Part shown: positions 29,585 to 39,057 of the stretch, piece by piece | Position numbering within the stretch: position 1 is the stretch's first letter | Layout: each line of letters opens with the position of its first letter | Source: Fluviicola sp. | GTDB taxonomy: Bacteria > Bacteroidota > Bacteroidia > Flavobacteriales_D > Crocinitomicaceae | Direction of reading: 5' to 3' | Length of the DNA: 64,000 bases | Assembly: GCA_002734085.1 (NCBI GenBank) | Contig: NVXV01000019.1 | Location: 1-64,000, forward strand | Program-made: the position numbers and the translations under genes | Notes under the pieces: generated by a model | What the model was told of the DNA's origin: nothing | The model's input: the letters and a program-made list of their open reading frames with translations, nothing else | The model's database searches: none

Positions 29585-30737
29585 AAAACTCGTCGTCTTT
29601 ACTTCGCGATTCCCCTACCCTTTGGAAAAGGGCGATAAACTTCGTGCATATCATCAAATCAAAGAACTTTCTTCTTATTTTGAAATTCACTTATTCTCAA
29701 TTTCCGAACAGAAAGTTCAACGAGCTCATTTAGATGAATTAAAAAAGTATTGTTCCGAAGTACATACATTCTATCTTTCACCGATTAAAAAATGGTCTGG
29801 AGCATTTTTCAATGTATTTGGAAAAAAGCCTATTCAAGTAGGTTACTTCTACAACTGGTCGATTCATAAAAAAGTGAAGAGGTTGATTGAAAAAATAAAG
29901 CCAGATCACATCTATGCACAACTCATACGTTCTAGTGAATATGTTAAGCACTATCATGATTGTCCAAAAACGATAGACTATATGGATGCTTTATCCAAAG
30001 GATTAGAAAGAAGATCTGAAACTGCTACAGGGCTTAAAAAATGGATCTTTCAGATGGAATTTAAGCGATTAATGGACTATGAGAATTCAATTTTTGAATA
30101 TTTTGAAAATCATACTATTATTTCAGAGCAAGATAGAAAATACATTTTTCATAAACATAGGGATCAAATTGAAATTGTTCCGAATGGTGTTAATACAGAT
30201 TACTTTAAGATATCTACGAAAGAAAAACGAGCAGATTTAGTATTTACTGGAAACATGAGTTATCCACCTAATATTACTGCGTCAAAATATATAGTTCAAG
30301 AAGTATTACCTTTATTAAATAAGAATATAAAAATTATTTTGGCTGGAGCAAACCCGTCAAAGGAAGTACTTGCATTACAATCAGATCAAGTTGAAGTAAC
30401 AGGTTGGGTTGATGATATTCGAACTTGTTATACCGCAGCAAAAGTTTTTGTTGCCCCTATGTTTATTGGAACAGGATTACAAAACAAACTATTGGAAGCT
30501 ATGGCTATCGGTGTGCCTTGTGTGACTACAACATTAGCAAACAATGCTTTGGGTGCCGAAGTAAACGAAGAAGTTTTACTTGCGAATGATGCGGAAAGTT
30601 TTCGGGATAAAATAATGGAACTTCTCAACAATGAAACTAAAAGTCAATATATTTCTAAAAATGCAAAACGATTTGTACAGGACAATTATGATTGGAAACC
30701 TGTAACGAGAAAACTTATTGAGTTGATTGATTTTTAA
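29562..30737 (+). CDS. glycosyltransferase family 4
   Basis: 'SRFPYPLEKGDKLRAYHQIKELS', 'VPNGVNTDYF', 'VAPMFIGTGLQNKLLEAMAIGVPCVTT'. Confidence 0.92.
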   Translation: MHSSKKYKKLVVFTSRFPYPLEKGDKLRAYHQIKELSSYFEIHLFSISEQKVQRAHLDELKKYCSEVHTFYLSPIKKWSGAFFNVFGKKPIQVGYFYNWSIHKKVKRLIEKIKPDHIYAQLIRSSEYVKHYHDCPKTIDYMDALSKGLERRSETATGLKKWIFQMEFKRLMDYENSIFEYFENHTIISEQDRKYIFHKHRDQIEIVPNGVNTDYFKISTKEKRADLVFTGNMSYPPNITASKYIVQEVLPLLNKNIKIILAGANPSKEVLALQSDQVEVTGWVDDIRTCYTAAKVFVAPMFIGTGLQNKLLEAMAIGVPCVTTTLANNALGAEVNEEVLLANDAESFRDKIMELLNNETKSQYISKNAKRFVQDNYDWKPVTRKLIELIDF

Positions 30738-30894
30738 CCTGCTCGAAATAAAATATTATTCTTGAAAATTTTTAAATGTTCGAGATTAACCCGTTTATTG
30801 TCTCAAAACACAGCACCACACAAGATCAAATGATATTTTCATTACTGTCATTATGAAATAGTCGGGTTAACTTTATGAAACACATTTAATATCG

Positions 30895-30902
30895 TATCTT
30901 TG
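30895..30902 (+). promoter_or_regulatory. Bacteroidota -7 promoter element (TATCTTTG) for ribBA
   Basis: Exact TAnnTTTG match 17 nt upstream of the ATG. Confidence 0.6.
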
Positions 30903-30919
30903 CACAAGAATTTATAGTT

Positions 30920-32134
30920 ATGTCAGATAAGTTAAACACGATAGAGGAAGCACTGGAAGACATCAAAGCAGGTAAAGTTGTTATTGTTGTGGATGATGAA
31001 GACCGTGAGAATGAGGGGGATTTCGTTACAGCAGCGAGGAATGTTACTCCAGAAATTATAAACTTTATGGCTACGCATGGACGTGGATTAATTTGCGCGC
31101 CATTAGTTGAAGATAGATGTGATGACTTAGGCCTAGGTTTAATGGTTCAGTCTAATTCAGCAGCGTATGAAACTCCTTTTACTGTTTCTGTGGACTTGAT
31201 CGGACATGGCTGTACTACGGGTATTTCTGCTAGCGACCGTTATAAAACGGTTAAAGCATTAATCGATCCTGAAACAAAGCCTGAAGAATTAGGGAAGCCT
31301 GGTCACATATTTCCTTTACGTGCAAAAAAAGGGGGTGTTTTAAGACGAGCTGGTCACACAGAGGCTTCCATTGACTTAGCTAGACTTGCGGGGTTTGAGC
31401 CAGCAGGTGTTATTGTTGAAATCTTGAATGAAGATGGGACAATGGCTAGACTTCCAGAGTTAATGAAGATTGCAGAAAGATTCGATCTTAAAATTGTAAC
31501 CATTGAAGACTTAATTAAATACCGTCTTTCAAAAGAAACATTAGTTGAAAGAGAAGTGAAAATTAAGTTACCTACCGAATTTGGTGATTTTGATATGATT
31601 GCGTATACCGATAAAAATAGCGGTGAAGAACATTTAGCTATTATAAAAGGCGAATGGAAGGAAGATGAACCTGTTTTAACGCGTGTACATAGCTCATGTA
31701 TGACAGGTGATATTTTTGGTTCTTGTCGCTGTGATTGCGGTCCTCAATTACACGAAGCGATGCGAATGATTGAAAAAGAAGGTAAAGGTGCTATCGTTTA
31801 TATGAATCAGGAAGGTCGTGGAATTGGAATGATGAATAAATTGAAAGCCTACAAACTTCAAGAGGAAGGATACGATACTATTCAAGCGAACGAAAAACTT
31901 GGTTTTAAAGGTGATCATCGTGATTACGGAATCGGAGCACAAATCTTAAGAGATATCGGCATTCGAAAAATGAGGTTAATGTCTAATAACCCAACAAAAC
32001 GTACAGGATTAGTTGGGTACGGTCTTGAAGTTATAGAAAACGTTGCATTAGAAATCAAAAGTAATAAGCATAACGAGTTTTATCTTGAAACGAAGAGAGA
32101 TAAGATGGGGCACTCCATTAAGGTGGATAAGTGA
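30920..32134 (+). CDS. ribBA: bifunctional DHBP synthase / GTP cyclohydrolase II
   Basis: '[15 protein letters not shown]', '[10 protein letters not shown]', '[23 protein letters not shown]', '[11 protein letters not shown]'. Confidence 0.97.
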   Translation: MSDKLNTIEEALEDIKAGKVVIVVDDEDRENEGDFVTAARNVTPEIINFMATHGRGLICAPLVEDRCDDLGLGLMVQSNSAAYETPFTVSVDLIGHGCTTGISASDRYKTVKALIDPETKPEELGKPGHIFPLRAKKGGVLRRAGHTEASIDLARLAGFEPAGVIVEILNEDGTMARLPELMKIAERFDLKIVTIEDLIKYRLSKETLVEREVKIKLPTEFGDFDMIAYTDKNSGEEHLAIIKGEWKEDEPVLTRVHSSCMTGDIFGSCRCDCGPQLHEAMRMIEKEGKGAIVYMNQEGRGIGMMNKLKAYKLQEEGYDTIQANEKLGFKGDHRDYGIGAQILRDIGIRKMRLMSNNPTKRTGLVGYGLEVIENVALEIKSNKHNEFYLETKRDKMGHSIKVDK

Positions 32135-32385
32135 CAATAGTGACCAGTGACATCACCTCGCGTTGCAAGGTTTAGTGACGAATTTTTAGTACTTGGTTTT
32201 ACGTCACTGGCTATTTCATTTTTTGATGAGTGTGAATTATGGAGACAAAAATAATTAATAAGAATTTTCCTATGTCCCGTATGAGTTAAATAACCACTAA
32301 CTCGTCGTGTATACTTGATTAATAAAAATTAGAAAATATAATGTCTAACTAATTAGTCACTAAAACTTGGCTTACCAAGTAGATG

Positions 32386-32417
32386 TCACTCGTCACTCGT
32401 CACTCGTCACTCGTCAC
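32386..32417. repeat. tandem heptanucleotide repeat (TCACTCG)x~4.6
   Basis: tcactcg tcactcg tcactcg tcactcg tcac, covering the stop codon of the minus-strand CDS 32400-34010. Confidence 0.95.
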
Positions 32418-34010
32418 TTCCTTTTTCTTAACCACAGTTCCGTCTTCTGATATTAAAAGTTCACACTCTGGTAAATCTGTTGTCGTTAGTTTTATAATTT
32501 CTTTTATAACTTCGTTTGATTCGTCAATTTGTGGTCCGCCCTCTCCTACTTGTTTAACAGAAATAATCTGAGCTTTCTCGAAAACACCTTTATCATCAGT
32601 GGTTACTTTAATGATTGGCGCTATTCCATTTATTCCTCTAAGATTAAAACGACCATAGGTGGCAAAATTCCCAAGACTATATGAAATGAATCGATCTTTG
32701 TACAAATCAATTGCTCTGGTAACATGCGGTCCATGCCCAAAAACGATATCCGCTCCAGCGTCAATAACTAATCTTGCAAATTCATGTGGGTTTCCTCTAT
32801 TTTCACCAAGGAATATTTCTCTCTTCTTGTTGATGTGACTATGACTCGACCCTTCCGCACCTCCGTGAAACGATACAATAACAATATCAACAATGGTATC
32901 CAAATGCGATACAATTTCTTTTGCGCGGTCATATTCATTGATTCTTACTGTACCTGTGTTAGGAGAAAATGCGACAAAACCATAGGTCAATCCTCCTTTT
33001 TCAAAAGTCGTGTATGGATAATCTAATAGTCCTGCAAAAGCAATCTCTTCTTCCTCTAGGCGCTTCACAGTATTTTTACGTCCCGTATCACCAAAATCAC
33101 CAACATGGTTATTGGCAACACTCAAAACATCAAAACCAGCAGATTTTAGGTAACTCAAATAGTGGTCAGGACTTTTAAAAGCGTAGCAATTTTTGGGGTC
33201 GCCACATTTTTTAACATTCCCATCTCCAGTTAAAATTACACCTTCGAGGTTTCCGAAAGTTATATCCGCATCATTTAAAATAGAATCAACGGGCTTTAGA
33301 AGATCTTTCCCATCATTTGGTGGTAAATAGCTATCGGAAGGAAAGTTAGTCCCTAACATGATGTCTCCTACACCAATAATATTGACAGATCGTTTTACTG
33401 GAGTAACTGTATCGTCTTCCACTATTAACTCTCTTATCTGAGCTCTTGACAGCGTTGTATCAGGAGGTGCTTGAAAAGAAACTTCATTTTTTATCGGTAA
33501 TCTTCCCGCAAATAAAAAACGTTGTTCATAGTAAGATCTCGGAAACTCATCAATTACAATACCTCTTCGGCAGCTGTGCATCATTTTTAATCCAATGGAG
33601 TCACAACCAATAACAACTGCAATATGACCTACAGTATTGACAGAAGTATTACGACCTTGGAAAAACAAAAAATCTCCTTCTTGAACTTCATCAATATCGA
33701 CTTTATTTACAAACTGCCCTATGGAGCGAGATGTTCTTGGGATTTCTATAGAATGACTATTAAAAATATGCTGTAAGAAGCCACTACAGTCAAACATGAC
33801 ACCTGACTGTGGGCGATATCTGTATGGCTTCCCCAGAAAGTTTTTACCGTAATCGATCACTTCATAAATAACAGAATCGATAAAATCCGGAGTAATATGA
33901 GAAGAAAAGAAACTACTACTAGCCGTATTCATCTGACTAAATGCTTTAGGTGAAGCAAGTAGAAATGATATTCCAATGAATAAAATAGATTTCTTTACTA
34001 ATGTTATCAT
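32400..34010 (-). CDS. NlpC/P60 (C40) peptidase fused to CapA/PgsA-like phosphoesterase
   Basis: 'GVMFDCSGFLQHIF' and 'GHIAVVIG'; then 'VGDIMLGTNFP', 'FGNLEG', 'ANNHVGDFGDTGRKNT', 'FGHGPHVTRAID'. Confidence 0.9.
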   Translation of the reverse strand: MITLVKKSILFIGISFLLASPKAFSQMNTASSSFFSSHITPDFIDSVIYEVIDYGKNFLGKPYRYRPQSGVMFDCSGFLQHIFNSHSIEIPRTSRSIGQFVNKVDIDEVQEGDFLFFQGRNTSVNTVGHIAVVIGCDSIGLKMMHSCRRGIVIDEFPRSYYEQRFLFAGRLPIKNEVSFQAPPDTTLSRAQIRELIVEDDTVTPVKRSVNIIGVGDIMLGTNFPSDSYLPPNDGKDLLKPVDSILNDADITFGNLEGVILTGDGNVKKCGDPKNCYAFKSPDHYLSYLKSAGFDVLSVANNHVGDFGDTGRKNTVKRLEEEEIAFAGLLDYPYTTFEKGGLTYGFVAFSPNTGTVRINEYDRAKEIVSHLDTIVDIVIVSFHGGAEGSSHSHINKKREIFLGENRGNPHEFARLVIDAGADIVFGHGPHVTRAIDLYKDRFISYSLGNFATYGRFNLRGINGIAPIIKVTTDDKGVFEKAQIISVKQVGEGGPQIDESNEVIKEIIKLTTTDLPECELLISEDGTVVKKKEVTSDE

Positions 34011-34052
34011 ATTACAAATATCTCATTATTAGCACTGCAAAGATACACAATT

Positions 34053-34982
34053 TCAAGAAGTCACAAACAAAAGTTGATCGCTCCATTTTTTTGCTCCTTG
34101 AATTCCGCCAGTATGTATAAATAAGCATTTATCATCTTTTGAGATAAGTCCCTCCCTATAATCCTGAAGCATAGCATACATTGCTTTTCCAGTATAAACA
34201 GGGTCTAGCGGAATATCAGTTTGTTGATAAAACGTATTAATAAAATTGATAAGCTCCTGATTTACTTTGCCATAACCTCCAAAATGGTGGTTTGTATTAA
34301 GAATCAATTGTTTGTAACTTGAATGGGACTCAGCTTCATTATAGGAAAGATTCTGAAGTCCTTTTAGTACTTCATCTCCTAAAAAATCTCCTTTTAATGC
34401 AGAAACCAAGTGAATTTTAGTTACAGATGGGGCACTACTAATTACTCCAACTGCAGTAGTTCCTGTTCCTCCCGCTAGATAAACATGTTTAAAATCATTA
34501 GGGGTTTCTTGCAGGATCTCTTGACAACCAATCGCACCATAGAAATTTGCTCCTCCTTCTGGCACAATAAAAAATTGCGAGAACTGGTCCCTCAGCTGAT
34601 ACAGGTAATCATATTCATATCTTTTTTTGTAATCTGAACGCGAGACAAACTGTAATTCCATTCCAAACTCAGTACACTTCTTTAAAGTAGCATTACTTTC
34701 ATTTGTCAATTCATCACCACGAACTACACCAATTGAATTTAGACCATTTAATTTACAAACTTTAGCTGTTGCAATTAAATGATTTGAAAAAGCACCACCA
34801 AAAGTTAAAATACCTTTTGATTTTTGGTGCTTTGCCTTTTCGACGTTGTATTTTAGTTTACGCCATTTATTACCCGATACAACTGGGTCAATTAGGTCAT
34901 CACGTTTTATCCAAAAAGTAAAAGGTTCGCAATTCTCGAGAGAAAAGCGAACCTTTTGAAGTATTGATCGACTTGTATCCAT
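34053..34982 (-). CDS. PLP-dependent ACC deaminase / D-cysteine desulfhydrase family protein
   Basis: 'IKRDDLIDPVVSGNKWRKLKYN', 'TFGGAFSNHLIATA', 'GGTGTTAVG'. Confidence 0.9.
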   Translation of the reverse strand: MDTSRSILQKVRFSLENCEPFTFWIKRDDLIDPVVSGNKWRKLKYNVEKAKHQKSKGILTFGGAFSNHLIATAKVCKLNGLNSIGVVRGDELTNESNATLKKCTEFGMELQFVSRSDYKKRYEYDYLYQLRDQFSQFFIVPEGGANFYGAIGCQEILQETPNDFKHVYLAGGTGTTAVGVISSAPSVTKIHLVSALKGDFLGDEVLKGLQNLSYNEAESHSSYKQLILNTNHHFGGYGKVNQELINFINTFYQQTDIPLDPVYTGKAMYAMLQDYREGLISKDDKCLFIHTGGIQGAKKWSDQLLFVTS

Positions 34983-34994
34983 AGATACTACAAT

Positions 34995-36437
34995 CTAATT
35001 CCCTTGTTGCTGCTGTTGTTGCTGCATTTGTTGTTGAATTTGCTTCATTTGCTCTTCAGTGATCTGAGGTTGCTGTTGTTGCCTTGGCTGAACTAATGTT
35101 CCAGGCTCACCAAAATCCAATATTTCCATCTCGAAAGATAGTGTTTCAAACGGTGGAATACTTCCATTTCCTTGTTCGCCATACGCTAATTGATAAGGTA
35201 GCACTAATTTATAACGACCACCTTTCTTCATCATTGGAACAGCTTTTTGCCATCCATCCACAACTCCATTCAAAGAGAACTTAGGAGGCTGTTGACCTTG
35301 TTCCATAGACATCATGTAACTATTCTCAACCATTTCTCCTTTAGAATTTGAAAGAATGTAATGTGCTTGTACATCACTACCTTCAGGCACTTTAGCACCT
35401 TCTCCTTTTTCTAAAGTTATTAATACAAATCCAGACTCATCTACATAAGCCCCCGGTGTATTTTTCGCCTCTTCCAATACTTTTTTACCGCGCTCCTTAG
35501 CTACAGTGTTTAACTCATATTGACCCAATACTTTTGAATATACTTTCAATGCAGAAAATGGAGGTATCACATAGCTAGAAGACTGTTGATTCATCAAACC
35601 TTTCTCGCCAAAACCGAGTTCATAAGGAATGTAGAGAGTATACTCTGCACCAACTTTCATATCTTTTGCCGCCATTTTCCATCCTTCTGGAAGAACTATG
35701 TCTGTTGCATTAATAACCTGTGAATTTTCTAAGTCTGAAAGACTAGGATCAATTGTAGTAGAAATAATTGTATCACCTACCACATTTGTCATGGTATAAA
35801 CGATCTCATATTCCTTATTTAAATCAATTGGCGCTCCATCTGAACCTTCTGTTTCTACTAGAATATAGCCTGAATCATCAAATCCTTCAGTGTTTTCATT
35901 TGCTGCGTCAGAAATAAACTCTTCACCTACAAGCTTATTCAAATCATTATTAAAGTCAACAATCATTTGTTTACGTTCTTCTTTTGGAATAAGCGTATCT
36001 GCTTTAATCAATGCATCTTTAAAACCAATCTTTGCTATATCAGCGTTAACTTGATCTAGCGCTTTTTTAGAAGTCAATGATTTTCTCATCATTTCTCCAA
36101 AAATAGATCCATAGCAATGTGAAATTTCTTTCATACTGTGATCAGTCGTGTCTATACCTTGTCTTGAAGCGAATGCTGTTCTTAAAATGTCCTGACAGTC
36201 TTCTGATTTTTTATCTTCAGAAGTCAAAAACTCATAAAATCCATCTTCAAGTGCTTGTTTATCCAATACACTGTATATGTCTTCAGGAATATTTGCGAAA
36301 TTTGCCCCCATATCAGCACCTAAAGCGTAGGAGATTCTTTCTTCGAAGTTTTCTAAATCAATTTCAGAAGCATCTTTTGGATCTCCTCCACAAGCGAAAA
36401 GCAGAGCTGAAAGTGGTATAATAAATAACTTTTTCAT
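34995..36437 (-). CDS. two-domain FKBP-type peptidyl-prolyl isomerase lipoprotein
   Basis: 'LPEGWKMAAKDMKVGAEYTLYIPYELGFGEKG' and 'VVDGWQKAVPMMKKGGRYKLVLPYQLAYGEQG'; lipobox; Gln-rich tail. Confidence 0.92.
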   Translation of the reverse strand: MKKLFIIPLSALLFACGGDPKDASEIDLENFEERISYALGADMGANFANIPEDIYSVLDKQALEDGFYEFLTSEDKKSEDCQDILRTAFASRQGIDTTDHSMKEISHCYGSIFGEMMRKSLTSKKALDQVNADIAKIGFKDALIKADTLIPKEERKQMIVDFNNDLNKLVGEEFISDAANENTEGFDDSGYILVETEGSDGAPIDLNKEYEIVYTMTNVVGDTIISTTIDPSLSDLENSQVINATDIVLPEGWKMAAKDMKVGAEYTLYIPYELGFGEKGLMNQQSSSYVIPPFSALKVYSKVLGQYELNTVAKERGKKVLEEAKNTPGAYVDESGFVLITLEKGEGAKVPEGSDVQAHYILSNSKGEMVENSYMMSMEQGQQPPKFSLNGVVDGWQKAVPMMKKGGRYKLVLPYQLAYGEQGNGSIPPFETLSFEMEILDFGEPGTLVQPRQQQQPQITEEQMKQIQQQMQQQQQQQGN

Positions 36438-36518
36438 AAATTAATTTTGCTTAAATTTTTTAATTTTTACGAACTTAATAAATAGTATTGGATTTATAAG
36501 TTTGAAAATGAGAAAATA

Positions 36519-37475
36519 CTATTCTCCGAAGAGTGAATCTACAAAGGCTCTTTTATTGAACGCTTGTAAATCAGTCATTTTTTCACCCACACCAATATAT
36601 TTTACTGGAATTTTCATTTGATCAGAAATACCAATCACTACTCCCCCCTTAGCTGTTCCATCTAACTTCGTAATTGCTAGGGCATTAATCTCTGTAGCTA
36701 ATGCAAATTGCTTGGCTTGTTCAAATGCATTTTGTCCAGTTGAACCATCAAGCACCAATAAAATCTCATGTGGTGCGTCAGGTACTACTTTATTCATCAC
36801 TCGTTTGATTTTACTCAACTCATTCATCAAATTCACTTTATTGTGGAGTCGACCAGCAGTATCAATAATTGCCACATCTGCACCTTGCGCCTTTGCTGCT
36901 TCAAGCGTCTCAAAAGCTACAGAAGCGGGATCGGCTTGCATTCCTTGTTCAACAATTGGTACGCCTACTCTTTCGGACCAAATAATAAGTTGATCTACGG
37001 CAGCAGCTCTAAAAGTATCTGCAGCACCAAGAATTACCTTTTTATTCATTGACTTAAATTGATGCGCAAGTTTTCCGATGGTTGTTGTTTTACCCACACC
37101 ATTCACTCCAACAACCATAATCACGTGAGGATTTCCATCTGGATGTGTAGGAATATCGTAATCAATATCGCTCGTATTATTTTCTTCCAATAACGCTGCA
37201 ATCTCGCTTCTAAGGACTTCTTGTAATTCCGAAGCATTAACGTATTTATCTTTCGAAACACGCTCTTCAATTCTATCAATTATTTTAAGCGTTGTTTGCA
37301 CCCCTACATCTGAAGTTAGAAGCACTTCTTCCAATTCGTCAAGAACTTCGGCATCCACTTTAGATTTACCAACAACTGTACGCGTTAATTTTGATAAAAA
37401 AGACTCCTTCGTCTTTTCCAGACCTTTATCCAGGTCTTTCTTTTTATCCTTATTAAATAATCCAAATAGTGCCAT
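36519..37475 (-). CDS. ftsY: signal recognition particle receptor FtsY
   Basis: 'GVNGVGKTTTIGKLA', 'AADTFRAAAVDQL', 'DTAGRLHNKVNLMNEL', 'TKLDGTAKGG'. Confidence 0.98.
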   Translation of the reverse strand: MALFGLFNKDKKKDLDKGLEKTKESFLSKLTRTVVGKSKVDAEVLDELEEVLLTSDVGVQTTLKIIDRIEERVSKDKYVNASELQEVLRSEIAALLEENNTSDIDYDIPTHPDGNPHVIMVVGVNGVGKTTTIGKLAHQFKSMNKKVILGAADTFRAAAVDQLIIWSERVGVPIVEQGMQADPASVAFETLEAAKAQGADVAIIDTAGRLHNKVNLMNELSKIKRVMNKVVPDAPHEILLVLDGSTGQNAFEQAKQFALATEINALAITKLDGTAKGGVVIGISDQMKIPVKYIGVGEKMTDLQAFNKRAFVDSLFGE

Positions 37476-37543
37476 ATATTAAACTACAAAGAGCTTCCTA
37501 CCGATGGTAAGAAGCTCAAAAATATAATTAAAGGTTGCAAACA

Positions 37544-37696
37544 TTATTTATTTGCGAACCACTCTTTTACTTTATCGTTGTGAACAATTTCTTCACGAAA
37601 AGAGTAAGAACCTTTTTCGTTCTTGACCATCTTTACTACTTTCGTGTGGATTTTACCACCTCCTGTTTGTAATGTTGCTACTGTCTTCTTAGCCAT
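37544..37696 (-). CDS. DUF4295 small protein (likely Bacteroidota-specific ribosomal protein)
   Basis: 50-aa ORF not in the supplied track: MAKKTVATLQTGGGKIHTKVVKMVKNEKGSYSFREEIVHNDKVKEWFANK; lies between rpmG and ftsY. Confidence 0.85.
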   Translation of the reverse strand: MAKKTVATLQTGGGKIHTKVVKMVKNEKGSYSFREEIVHNDKVKEWFANK

Positions 37697-37703
37697 AACT
37701 TAA

Positions 37704-37886
37704 CTATTTAATTTCTTTGTGAATTGTATATTTCTTAAGAATAGGGTTGTACTTTTTGATCTCTAAACGATCTGGAGTATTTTTTCTATTCTTAGTACTG
37801 ATATAACGAGAAGTTCCAGGCATACCTGAATCTTTGTGCTCAGTACACTCTAAAATAACTTGAACTCTATTTCCTTTCTTAGCCAT
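37704..37886 (-). CDS. rpmG: 50S ribosomal protein L33
   Basis: '[58 protein letters not shown]'. Confidence 0.97.
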   Translation of the reverse strand: MAKKGNRVQVILECTEHKDSGMPGTSRYISTKNRKNTPDRLEIKKYNPILKKYTIHKEIK

Positions 37887-37924
37887 TTTTTTATTAATTT
37901 CCTAGTGCGAATGCACGTGGTATT

Positions 37925-38161
37925 CTACTTTAAAAATCCTTTTGCTCTAGCTTCTTTCACGCATGCTGTAATACCATTTTTATTGATAGTACGCAATGCA
38001 GATGTTGAAACACGAAGCGTTAAAAACTTATCTTCTTCTGGAAGATAAAATTTCTTTGTTACTAAATTAGGGTAAAACTTTCTCTTAGTTTTAGCGTTTG
38101 AGTGAGAAACATGATTCCCAACCATTACCTTTTTTCCTGTTAACTGACAAACTCGTGACAT
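37925..38161 (-). CDS. rpmB: 50S ribosomal protein L28
   Basis: 'MSRVCQLTGKKVMVGNHVSHSNAKTKRKFYPNL'. Confidence 0.97.
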   Translation of the reverse strand: MSRVCQLTGKKVMVGNHVSHSNAKTKRKFYPNLVTKKFYLPEEDKFLTLRVSTSALRTINKNGITACVKEARAKGFLK

Positions 38162-38354
38162 AATTAAATAGTTTTTGCTAATTACAAAAGCGGGTGCAAA
38201 GAAACGTATTATTTCTAAATATACAAAGGTTTCAAAGGTTTTTTTAATTATTTTTTTTCTCCAAAGTCAAACTAAGAACTATACAAATACAAATCTATGT
38301 AAAACCCTTTAATAATCAAACATTTAATGAAATATTGATAATCGAGACGTAAAC

Positions 38355-39056
38355 TTATTCTACACCATAGTCTCGAAGAGTGTAATGCGTCTCCCATCCA
38401 TTTTGAATATCAGTGGTATCAAAGTTTGATATTTCTAAATTTTTAAATGAACGGTGTACTAAACCTATATTTTTCGCGTAAACTTCGTACTTTCGATCGT
38501 AGTCTATCAAAGTAACATAGTCTTCATACTCCACCCTGGCAGTTGATTCCAACGAAAACCCATTAATCGAATAGGGTTCATCAATGGATTCATAGTAAAC
38601 CTCTTGTTCTTCTTCTGGGTTAAAAGCATTTACATCCCATATTTTATCAATTGTTACGGCAAATACCATTCTGATTTTTCGCTGATTCTCCTCTACAACC
38701 TCTCCTCTACCTTGATCAATGATTGATGTCCACACACGCTCATCTATGAGCTCTTCAGTTTGTGAATCATAGGCGTAACGGTATAATTTCTTAGCTGTTC
38801 GACCTTCATTATCTATTATGTTTTCCCCGACAACTGTTTTTAGAATATATTTAACTGTATCTGAATTACCATCATGAGAAATCTCCATCACATCATAAGA
38901 TACAAAACGACCTTCAGTCAAACCAAAATATTCATATCCAAAATCGACTGATTCGTCACTCTTTTTACAAGCACCCAACAATAGGATAGCGAAAACAATA
39001 ATTAATACCTGTTTCATATAAACATAACGTGAGTTCACACTAAATAGTTGTGCCAA
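38355..39056 (-). CDS. lipoprotein of unknown function
   Basis: Lipobox 'AILLLGAC' (likely internal start MKQVLII). Confidence 0.65.
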   Translation of the reverse strand: MAQLFSVNSRYVYMKQVLIIVFAILLLGACKKSDESVDFGYEYFGLTEGRFVSYDVMEISHDGNSDTVKYILKTVVGENIIDNEGRTAKKLYRYAYDSQTEELIDERVWTSIIDQGRGEVVEENQRKIRMVFAVTIDKIWDVNAFNPEEEQEVYYESIDEPYSINGFSLESTARVEYEDYVTLIDYDRKYEVYAKNIGLVHRSFKNLEISNFDTTDIQNGWETHYTLRDYGVE

Positions 39057-39057
39057 C

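Noticed and set aside
30741-30919. FMN riboswitch upstream of ribBA
   Set aside because: No RFN-element consensus found; only a plain TAnnTTTG promoter close to the start codon.
36712-37052. Overlapping + strand ORFs opposite ftsY
   Set aside because: Antisense of conserved GTPase motifs; spurious.
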